Shown: piece by piece, positions 54,850 through 62,035 of the stretch | Position numbering within the stretch: the stretch's first letter is position 1 | Layout of the letters: each line of letters opens with the position of its first letter | Source of the DNA: CAVVSQ01 sp963848825 | GTDB taxonomy: Bacteria; Planctomycetota; Planctomycetia; Gemmatales; Gemmataceae | Direction of reading: 5' to 3' | Assembly: GCA_963848825.1 (NCBI GenBank) | Contig: CAWKFA010000015.1 | Location: 1,550,001-1,614,000, forward strand | DNA length: 64,000 nucleotides | The notes under the pieces: generated by a model | What the model was told of the DNA's origin: nothing | Database searches by the model: none | What the model saw: the letters and a program-made list of their open reading frames with translations, nothing else | Position numbers and translations under genes: made by a program

Positions 54850-55860
54850 ATGAAAACCCAGCAACGTAAGGCTAAACCGGCACCGGTAATTTCCGTGGCC
54901 ATTGACACCAGCACGACAATCTTTTCATCCGACTTGCTGACTCCCGAAGAAGAACGCGAACTCCTCGCCACGTTCTGGGAATGCAAGAGCGAGTTGGTCA
55001 AAGTCCTCATTCGTTATTTTCCGAAGCTCCGCGCCCATCGCCCCGCGCTCGAGCCCTGGCCCATGGCCCAGTTTATCCGCGATTATTGTGACTGCGACAC
55101 CCGCCTCCATGTTAATATCCGTCGCGTCCACGACCGCTACATTCATTGCAAGCACCGGTTGGCCTCGGCTAATATACGTCTGGCGGCACACGTCGCCAAG
55201 CGGTTCCGCCACCATGCCCTGGGTTATGCCGACCTCCTGCAAGAAGCCGTCTGCGGCCTCATGCAAGCCATCGACCGTTTCGACGTCAGCCACGGCACCC
55301 GCCTGGCGACGTACGCCACCTGGTGGATTCGCCAAACCCTGCAAATCGCGGTTGCCCGCCAGAGCCACCTGGTCAGCCTGTCGCCTCACCACTTGCAGGA
55401 ACTTGGCCTCTTGCAACAAGAATCCGAGGCCCTCGCGCACGGTGGCAAGCACCTGCCCAGTCCGCAAGAACTCGCCTCACGCACCGGCAGCAGCCTTGAG
55501 CACTTGACCCATCTGCAGACCGCCACGCGTGCCCCCGTTTCCCTCAATGCCGTGCTCGACGACGATAGCGATTTTAAGCTCACCGAGGCCATGCCCGATA
55601 ACGAAAGCACCACGCTGCGCACGAATTCCGAACGCCAGGAAGCTCTCAACTTCCTCATGGAAAACCTGCGTCCCCGCGAACGCAAGGTCCTCGACCTCCG
55701 CTTCGGCCTCACCGGCAACGGCACGCACAGCCTCCGCCAGATCGGCCACCTGCTCCGCATCAGCAAAGAACGTGTTCGCCAGATCCAAAACCGCGCCCTC
55801 GAAAAACTGCGCGCCTCCGCCGAACGCGTCGGCTGGGAACCAAGCCTGTTACTTGGCTAA
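54850..55860 (+). CDS. RNA polymerase sigma-70 family factor (non-primary)
   Basis: Region 2 is clear (ADLLQEAVCGLMQAIDRFD, ATYATWWIRQTLQIAVARQ), region 3 follows (LGLLQQESEALAHGGKHLPS), and region 4 ends with a helix-turn-helix (RQIGHLLRISKERVRQIQNR) that reads the -35 box. The 110-aa N-terminus has no region 1.1 and is unlike the housekeeping factor, so this is probably an alternative sigma-70. AAGGAAGG precedes ATG 54850. Intact, 336 aa, with a strong terminator 20 bases after the stop. Confidence 0.92.
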   Translation: MKTQQRKAKPAPVISVAIDTSTTIFSSDLLTPEEERELLATFWECKSELVKVLIRYFPKLRAHRPALEPWPMAQFIRDYCDCDTRLHVNIRRVHDRYIHCKHRLASANIRLAAHVAKRFRHHALGYADLLQEAVCGLMQAIDRFDVSHGTRLATYATWWIRQTLQIAVARQSHLVSLSPHHLQELGLLQQESEALAHGGKHLPSPQELASRTGSSLEHLTHLQTATRAPVSLNAVLDDDSDFKLTEAMPDNESTTLRTNSERQEALNFLMENLRPRERKVLDLRFGLTGNGTHSLRQIGHLLRISKERVRQIQNRALEKLRASAERVGWEPSLLLG

Positions 55861-55879
55861 ATTCCTTTCGTAAAACGCC

Positions 55880-55909
55880 AGCCCGGTCCCGCGTGGGACC
55901 GGGCTTTTT
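55880..55909 (+). terminator. Intrinsic terminator of the sigma factor gene
   Basis: AGCCCGGTCCC pairs with GGGACCGGGCT around a short GCGT loop, then TTTTTCTTTTTT follows. Confidence 0.93.
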
Positions 55910-55940
55910 CTTTTTTACTCTCGCCACCCATCCAAATAGC

Positions 55941-56046
55941 TTAACAGCCCGTTGAAAAAGGGGTCAGACCCCCTTGAAGCCAACAGAGTTTTCAACGTTT
56001 TGCAGCGTATTGAAGGGGTCTGACCCCTTTTTCAACGGGCTGTTAA
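55941..56046. repeat. Palindromic repeat element, copy 6 (arm type A)
   Basis: Arms TTAACAGCCCGTTGAAAAAG and complement pair perfectly to the ends, with core GAAGCCAACAGAGTTTTCAA. The core is identical to copy 1 read on the other strand. It lies between two genes on the same strand, after an ordinary terminator. Confidence 0.93.
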
Positions 56047-56107
56047 AATCGTAGAGTAGTCCGGGCGAAGACCTTCGGTAGGACGCCGGACGGCCGCGAC
56101 CGGAGTC

Positions 56108-57016
56108 ATGACCAACAACCCAGTCCCCCAGGGGGCCGACATGGCCGCCACGCTTATCTGCGAAACTTGCGGCAATCATGCTCCCGTGCCGGCAGACCAC
56201 ACGCGCCCCAAGATGAGATGTCCCGCCTGCGGCGTCATTGGTGTGGTAACGTCGGCAATTAAAGGCCCGGTCCTGGCCGGGCTTGTCTTGCCCGAACCGC
56301 CGCCGCTGATGGAGGGCACCGACGATGATGATGGCAAGCCCTACCGCGTTCCCGGCGACCCCGAGCAAAAGGAACAGTGCCCCGAGTGCAAGAAACTCGT
56401 GCAGCGCGGCTCCGTGGTTTGTAGCCATTGCGGTTTCAATCGTGAGACCGGCACGAAGCATCAGCGCGTCCATGAAAAGGTAGACCGTGAGTGGGAACCG
56501 GTCCTACCCCTGCGCACCAGGTTCTCCGCCTATCTGGCAATCCAGGGACTAACTTTCGGTTTGCTGCTGGCGGTGGTCTTTACTCGTGACGCCAATGCCT
56601 TTGGACCCGCGTTCGGCTGGCTGATGTTTGCCACGCTCATGGGTTTTCTGCTCGGCACCTATCCGCGCGTCAATTTGACGCGCAACAAGAAGGGCCGTGT
56701 CCGTTTGCTCATGACCTGGCGCGTCGCGTTCATCCCGCTGGCGCCTACCGACGTCCGCTGGCATGAATACGAAGGAGTCATCACCAGCGTCTCGCACCAG
56801 TCTGGCTTTTGGGACTGGCTCATCGTCCTCTTTTTGCTGCCGCTCGCCATTGTTCCCGCAATCCTGTGGTGGTTCTATGTCGTGAGGCCGGAACAATACG
56901 ATGTTTCTCTCACGCGCGACCATGGCAATCCCGCCCTCATCCTCTACCGTGGCCGCAGTGAAGAAATGGCCAAGGAAATGATGACGACCTTACGAAATGT
57001 AACGGGTTTAAGTTAA
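56108..57016 (+). CDS. Double zinc-ribbon membrane protein of unknown function
   Basis: The N-terminal soluble part holds two zinc ribbons: ICETCGNHAPV with MRCPACGVIG, and QCPECKKLVQRGSVVCSHCG. Two helix regions follow (LTFGLLLAVVF and WLMFATLMGFLLG), then a domain with VRWHEYEGVITSVSHQSG, and a last pair of hydrophobic stretches (LIVLFLLPLAIVPAILWWFY). The C-terminal YDVSLTRDHGNPALILYRGR resembles small lipid-bilayer-associated PH-like folds, without certainty. Intact, 302 aa. Type of protein common in planctomycetes. Confidence 0.75.
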   Translation: MTNNPVPQGADMAATLICETCGNHAPVPADHTRPKMRCPACGVIGVVTSAIKGPVLAGLVLPEPPPLMEGTDDDDGKPYRVPGDPEQKEQCPECKKLVQRGSVVCSHCGFNRETGTKHQRVHEKVDREWEPVLPLRTRFSAYLAIQGLTFGLLLAVVFTRDANAFGPAFGWLMFATLMGFLLGTYPRVNLTRNKKGRVRLLMTWRVAFIPLAPTDVRWHEYEGVITSVSHQSGFWDWLIVLFLLPLAIVPAILWWFYVVRPEQYDVSLTRDHGNPALILYRGRSEEMAKEMMTTLRNVTGLS

Positions 57017-57049
57017 TTGGTAATTGATTAGCGCCTCTGCCCGGTCTCT

Positions 57050-57410
57050 TTTTTAGAATCGTCGAACGCGAAGTCGCCGGACTCCGCACGCAAGTCGACA
57101 TCTTACCCGCCTCCCCGAAGTGCAACGCCGCGCCGGCAAACGTCAGCGCAAGCACTTGTGGAACAACAGGGACGACCTATTAACCTTCCTATTGCATCCC
57201 GAGGTCGATGCCACCAACTGGCGGGCCGAATTGGCGATTTGCTTCGGCGTCATTCTGCAAGGTCTGGGGTGGCAGTCGCACCTGGGGCGGGGCGAAGGCA
57301 CAGTCAGTTCTGATGTCGGTGTGGCGGACTTGCTGGCAACAAGGGCGTTCGGCAATAGATCTCCTCAGCCAGCTCTTGCGCGGGATGGCGGTCATATTGA
57401 CACTGCCTCC
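57050..57410 (+). pseudogene. IS66-family transposase C-terminal relic
   Basis: Pieces in different frames match the end of IS66 transposases: HLWNNRDDLLTFLLHPEVDA then TNWRAELAI in one, and WGGSRTWGGAKAQSVLMSVW then RTCWQQGRSAIDLLSQLLRG in another. The catalytic core is gone. No ends were found. This decayed DNA fills the gap between the zinc-ribbon protein and the next gene. Confidence 0.78.
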
Positions 57411-57512
57411 CTAACCCGCCGCACGCAATCACCCGCACTCGAACGACACTGGCACAATTGTTTGCACGCTGATATTATGCGCCGATTGTGAGCACGTTAG
57501 AGGAGGAATGCG

Positions 57513-58394
57513 GTGGGACGAGACACATGCGAGAACTTGTTAGGTCTAGGCCCCGACGTCCTAGCCGTCGTGATGGCTGTCGAAGAGAAGTTCGACATTA
57601 TCATCCCCGCCGAGGAGGCGGAAAAAATCCTCAATATGGGCCAGTTATATGACTACGTCTTTGCCCGCGTCCCCCGTGGGCAGGCGCAGGTCTGTTTCAC
57701 GAGCACTGCCTTCTACCGTCTGCGGCGAGCGCTCGGAGAAATGTGCGGCGTGCCACGCGAACAGGTTCGACCACAAGCCCGCCTCGAAGATCTCATCCCC
57801 CTCAACGACCGTGCGCAGTACTGGCAAGAACTCCAGTCCCGGTTTGCAGAAACGCACCTTCCTCGCTTGCGCCGGCCCGCGTGGTTAGTCAAGCGGATCG
57901 AGGCGGCATCTTTTATACCCCTACTACTCCTGGGACCGTCTACCATTGTCGTTACCATCGTCCTTTTTGGAGTGCTTGGTGACACGCCGGCGGTCCGCGC
58001 TACTGCGGCGCTCGCGGGGCTCGTCTGTATTTTCGTGGGCATCCTTGGAGTGCTTCTTGTACGCTGGGAGTTGTGTCGCCGCACGGAACGTTATGCCGTC
58101 CATCTCCCCCCCGCCTGTGCCACCGTCCGGGACATGGTCTACGCCCTCGTTAGTGGGCACTCTGCCGTCCCGATGGTATCCGACACGACGCGTGCGAGCG
58201 ATAAAGAGATATGGCGGACCCTGTGCGCCATCGTCGGAGGCGAGTCTGATCGTCCACCAGATACCTTCACCCGCGAGCACGTTTACTTAACCCCCGGTAC
58301 TCGCCCGCCAAGCACCCTCGTGAGATACTTGCCAACCCAGTCCGCGTTAGCCCTGCCTCCTTCGCCAAGTGCATCCGCTAAACAAGAACGTTAA
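57513..58394 (+). CDS. Membrane protein with acyl-carrier-like N-terminus
   Basis: Residues about 8-55 (DVLAVVMAVEEKFDIIIPAE, then AEKILNMGQLYDYV) resemble an acyl carrier protein helix bundle. The serine for phosphopantetheine is missing: the expected DSL position reads GPD. A second soluble segment follows (FYRLRRALGEMCGVPREQVR), then two membrane helices (FIPLLLLGPSTIVVTIVLFG, ALAGLVCIFVGILGVLLV) and a cytoplasmic tail with REHVYLTPGTRPPSTLVRYL. GAGGAGG lies upstream of the GTG start at 57513. The family is not known to me. Its junction with the IS66 relic suggests a recent neighbour change. Confidence 0.65.
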   Translation: MGRDTCENLLGLGPDVLAVVMAVEEKFDIIIPAEEAEKILNMGQLYDYVFARVPRGQAQVCFTSTAFYRLRRALGEMCGVPREQVRPQARLEDLIPLNDRAQYWQELQSRFAETHLPRLRRPAWLVKRIEAASFIPLLLLGPSTIVVTIVLFGVLGDTPAVRATAALAGLVCIFVGILGVLLVRWELCRRTERYAVHLPPACATVRDMVYALVSGHSAVPMVSDTTRASDKEIWRTLCAIVGGESDRPPDTFTREHVYLTPGTRPPSTLVRYLPTQSALALPPSPSASAKQER

Positions 58395-58401
58395 TTGCAA
58401 T

Positions 58402-58955
58402 TTAAGCCGAGCGCTTGCCCGCTTTGCCGCGGCGCCAGCGCTTCATGGCCTCGTTGACCAGGTCGCGCCCGCACGCGGGCCGCGGTGGCCACGGGTCTTG
58501 AATCGCTTGCCGTCCAAATCGTGGTAGCACTGGAAAAAATGTTCAAGCTCCTCCAGCAGGTGCGAGCTTAAATCCTTGATCGAACTTATGCAGCGGTGAT
58601 CGTGCGAACATTCGGCCACCGCCAAGAGACGGTCGTTACGCGTCGTTTTGCCGTCTTCCGTCTCTTCCGCTTCGATAACACCGATAAGGCGACAGGAAAT
58701 TTGGCAACCCGCACAGACCGGCTCATCAAGCAGTACCAGAACGTCCAGCGGATCGCCATCTTCGGCGAGCGTCGCGGGCACGAAGCCAAAATCAAAAGGA
58801 AAGACCATTCCCGCAGGTAACACCTTGCTCAAGGCAAAGGTCCCAAGCTTGGCATCGTAGCGGAGTTTATTGCGGCTACCTTTCGATGTCTCGATAATCA
58901 CGTTAAGAGAACCCGTGGCATCATCCCACGAGGGAATTTTTTCCAGATTAGCCAT
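58402..58955 (-). CDS. Second inorganic pyrophosphatase, divergent family I, frameshift near the end
   Basis: The core MVFPFDFGFVPATLAEDGDP followed by LDVLVLLDEP aligns with the PANYGFIP and DGDPLDVLV signatures of family I pyrophosphatases, but the first is altered to PFDFGFVP. Start ATG 58955 has GGGGAGG upstream. Near 58480 the frame slips: the natural ending DLVNEAMKRWRRGKAGKRSA, ending at 58402, is in another frame. About 180 aa. Its start overlaps the end of the DUF421 gene by 8 bases, so the two are coupled. It differs enough from the copy at 3.8 kb that a specialised role or substrate is possible. Confidence 0.82.
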
Positions 58956-59664
58956 GTTCGCCTCCCCTATCTTTTTCGTTACCACTGCTTTTGCAAATCG
59001 AATCGCAGCCCCCGAGCAAGTTTTTGAGGGCGGTTGCTTGCTGGTTATGCCACTTGAGGGTTTCCAGTAACTTTTGATTTAACGCAGCCTCGTACTTTGT
59101 TAGTTCGCCAGAGCGCAGCATGGCTGGCAAACCGGGCTTGAGCACCTGCGGCAACGACCCTGCGTCTGCGTCATTTTTGATAACGCTCACACTGCCGTCC
59201 CCCTCCAGGTACGCTTCCTTCACTTCGTCGACGCCGCTAATGCCATGCAGCCGTAGCTTGCAGAGCAGCTGCCCCTCCGTCATTAGTTCGCGACGGAGAT
59301 TGTCCTGCTCAACCTGATTATTTTTGATCAGACAGCGTGGGGACGCGTGCATCAGACCGTGAAAGAAGGGAAAGTAGTAACAGGCCCAGTCCACGGCATA
59401 ACCGGTCATCAACACCGTGGCAACCACCAATAATCCGTCGGTGATGGAATAGGAATCCGCCACCAGCGGATTTCGGCAGACGCCGGCAACAAGAGTTACC
59501 ACCAAAAGATCGCCCAGGGCGACGCGACCGGCTTGCCTTTTGAGCACCACACGCAACATTAAACAAAGCATCAGGTAAACGGTGATTCCCCGAACCAGAA
59601 TCTCTGGAAGTGACAGCTGGGGAGCAAAAACTTTATGCCAGTCGGTAACAAACCAACTTGTCAT
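58948..59664 (-). CDS. DUF421 (YetF-like) membrane protein
   Basis: Three N-terminal membrane helices (LPEILVRGITVYLMLCLMLR, VALGDLLVVTLVAGVC, ITDGLLVVATVLMTGYAVDW) are followed by the DUF421 soluble domain with RCLIKNNQVEQDNLRRELM, then LRLHGISGVDEVKEAYLEGD. The family is widespread and of unknown function. ATG 59664 begins the conserved part; the frame stays open to 59832 without support. Intact, 238 aa. It overlaps the pyrophosphatase gene downstream and is divergent from the cupin. Confidence 0.86.
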   Translation of the reverse strand: MTSWFVTDWHKVFAPQLSLPEILVRGITVYLMLCLMLRVVLKRQAGRVALGDLLVVTLVAGVCRNPLVADSYSITDGLLVVATVLMTGYAVDWACYYFPFFHGLMHASPRCLIKNNQVEQDNLRRELMTEGQLLCKLRLHGISGVDEVKEAYLEGDGSVSVIKNDADAGSLPQVLKPGLPAMLRSGELTKYEAALNQKLLETLKWHNQQATALKNLLGGCDSICKSSGNEKDRGGEHG

Positions 59665-59830
59665 GCGTTGACCCTCTCTTCCCAACGCAAAGCAAAAAGT
59701 GTGCCTGCCGGTCCACGCTGCGGACAGCCGCCACCGAGCGCTGGCGCGCACGCTAGAATGAAGGCTGCGGCTTCGCATAGATACGTCGGAGCCGGCCGAG
59801 AACAATTTCGCCAGGGCGAAAGGGGCAGCC

Positions 59831-60181
59831 ATGAAGCACTTTAAAACAGGACGGGAACGGGCGTTCTTTAAGGTGCTCGGCGGTACGCGCGGCGCCCAGG
59901 CGGCCTCAATGATCCTGCCGCCTGGCCAGTCGAGCGGTGAGAGCGGTAACGAACATCCGCGCTGCGAACAATGGCTTTTCGTGGTTTCCGGTTCGGGCCG
60001 CGCTACCGTGAATAAGCGTCGACTGTTGTTGCGGCCGCAGTCGCTGTTGGTTATCGAAAAAGGAGAAGTCCATCAGGTCGTCAATACCGGCGCGGTCCCG
60101 CTGCGGACCATCAATCTTTACATACCGCCAGCGTACGAAAAGAACGGCGCTGTAAAACGAACGGCCAAGTCGGCGCGGTGA
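59831..60181 (+). CDS. Small cupin-domain protein
   Basis: The single beta-barrel cupin has SMILPPGQSSGESGNEHPRC and then EQWLFVVSGSG for motif 1, and VIEKGEVHQVVNTGAVPLRT for motif 2. Metal-binding His and Glu residues are present in part. Such small cupins bind metal and a small ligand or act as mannose-6-phosphate-isomerase-like enzymes; no substrate can be named. GGGGCAGCC precedes ATG 59831. Intact, 116 aa. Confidence 0.87.
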   Translation: MKHFKTGRERAFFKVLGGTRGAQAASMILPPGQSSGESGNEHPRCEQWLFVVSGSGRATVNKRRLLLRPQSLLVIEKGEVHQVVNTGAVPLRTINLYIPPAYEKNGAVKRTAKSAR

Positions 60182-60362
60182 TGCACCCTGCCATGCATCC
60201 AGGACGCTCAACGTTTGCCGCGCTACAGGCAAGGCGCGTGCAACGACAGCCGTTGTGCCGGAGATGCTGGGCTCTGGGTGTCTTCCTACGAGGATAGTGT
60301 CCAAAGGCCGAACGATGTGGTTGCCTGGACGGTCGCTTTTGAAACGAGATTTATGGGCGCCT

Positions 60363-61946
60363 TTAAGCGATCAACAAGGCGCTGCGTGCGAAACCCTGCA
60401 GCGCCAGCTCGACAAATTGCGCGGAGCGTTCGGTGGCGTTGAATTTTTCCGTCTTTTTCTTTAACCAATCCGCGAGCAGGATCGTCAGCGAGTTCTGGTC
60501 CTGGCTGCCGTCGAGGTGGCTGAGGACCAAACGCGATGGTTCGCCCATCTCCACGGTTTCCAGCCGAAGATTGGTGATCTTGCCACCCTGGCGTGCGCAG
60601 GCGAGCGTAGGGGCTGGCCACGGGTTGCTTGCTGACGGTGCCGACAAAAGGCGATTCCGAAACCGAAAACTCGACCAGGCCCGTGGTATAGCAGTGCAGC
60701 AGGCGCAGCGCCAGCGCGTGCGCGACCTCTGCGCTCGGCGCTTCCGTGCCTGCATTGCCAAGACGTGCACGGGCAGCGGCGAGCAACTTGTCAAAGGACA
60801 GGGCCAGGGGCCATTGCTCGCCGAGGTGGACCATCACGGCTTTCAAGATCGGGTCGCGGGTGTTCAGCACGGCGGCACCGCTGCTCTTGAATTCTTCCGC
60901 TGCGGCTGAAGTCACATCGGGTTTGGCCGAAACCGGCTTCACGGGGGCCGCAATGTAGAACTGGCGCACCGAGTCGGAATGCAGCGCATGGTTGAGCTGG
61001 GCCCGCGCATGGCAGAGCAGTGTCTGGCGGAACATGCGGTTCCGCAGAAAGTCCATGTATTGTTCCATGTGCAACAGATCTGGCGAAATTTCGCGAAGCT
61101 TCTTCTCAGCCTCTTCGCCGAAACGGCCGGCCACCATGGTGCCCAGTTGCGCCTCACCCAGGTACTGCAATTCCTTGGCTGCCGCCCGCTCCATGAACTG
61201 ATGGAAATAGAGGGGTTCGTTGAATTCCTCGAGGTGCTCATGCAAAATATAAGTGTCCGGCGTCTGGCGCAGCACGTTTAGCTCCTGGCGTAAAAGGCCG
61301 CCATAGCCGCCGTCGCCCGGGCCTACTTTGTCCGCCAAAAAGTCGAGCAGGGCGCGAGCCGCGCGGATGCGCTCGAGCGGATCGTCTATTTGCTCGGTGT
61401 GATACCACAACATTTCTCGAATGGCGCCGCGTGCATGCCAGCCCGGCAATGTGTTGTAGCTGATGTAGGCGACGCCCGCTGGCGCCAGTCGCTGTTGACA
61501 AATGCTGAGGATTTTGTCCTGCACCTGGGGAGGCACCCAGGAGTAGACGCCGTGTGCCAGGATATAATCGAAGGTGCCAAAGTCTTCGCCCACGTCGAGA
61601 ATGCTCATGCCTTTCAAGCTGAGGTTCTCAAGGCCCAACTCGCGTACCACGGCCACGCCCTCGGCCACTTGCCGGTCCGATAAATCGATGCCTACGAAGG
61701 TGCTGCCCGGGAAGCTGGCCGCCAGCGGTAAAAGATTGCCGCCGCTGGCGCAGCCAAGCTCCAGGACCCGGCAGCGGTCCGGCGGCGCGGCCTCAAGGCG
61801 GAAAAGCTTGGCGATGGTCGCCAGACGGTCCGGCGCGTCTGAGGAAAAGAGTTGATCGAATAGGGGACGGTATCGTAGGAATTGGCCTTGCCACCCTCTG
61901 GACTGGGCGCGGCAGCTTCAGGGAAAGGTTCCTGCGTCGTGGTCAT
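60363..61946 (-). CDS. SAM-dependent methyltransferase with regulatory domain, at least two frameshifts
   Basis: The start at 61946 (MTTTQEPFPEAAAPSPEGG) leads to ANSYDTVPYS and, in a second frame from about 61860, to LELGCASGGNLLPLAASFPG (motif I), VGIDLSDRQ, then a third frame from about 61690 with GMSILDVGEDFGTFDYILAH. This start and the middle (PGWHARGAIREMLWYH, YILHEHLEEFNEPLYFHQFM) match methyltransferase regulatory-domain proteins, a group that includes rickettsial protein lysine methyltransferases. The end returns near 60590 in another frame as SLTILLADWLKKKTEKF to a stop at 60363. About 525 aa. The substrate is probably a protein, by family analogy. Confidence 0.8.
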
Positions 61947-62035
61947 AATACGGGACTAAGTCGTAGGTGAGGGTTTCCAACCTGCCTGGTGGTGAAAACG
62001 GCCGGGCTGGAAACCTCACCCACGAGTTAACTACC

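Noticed and set aside
21453..56046. The repeated palindromes as a CRISPR array
   Set aside because: Copies are single and kilobases apart, with no regular spacers and no cas genes.
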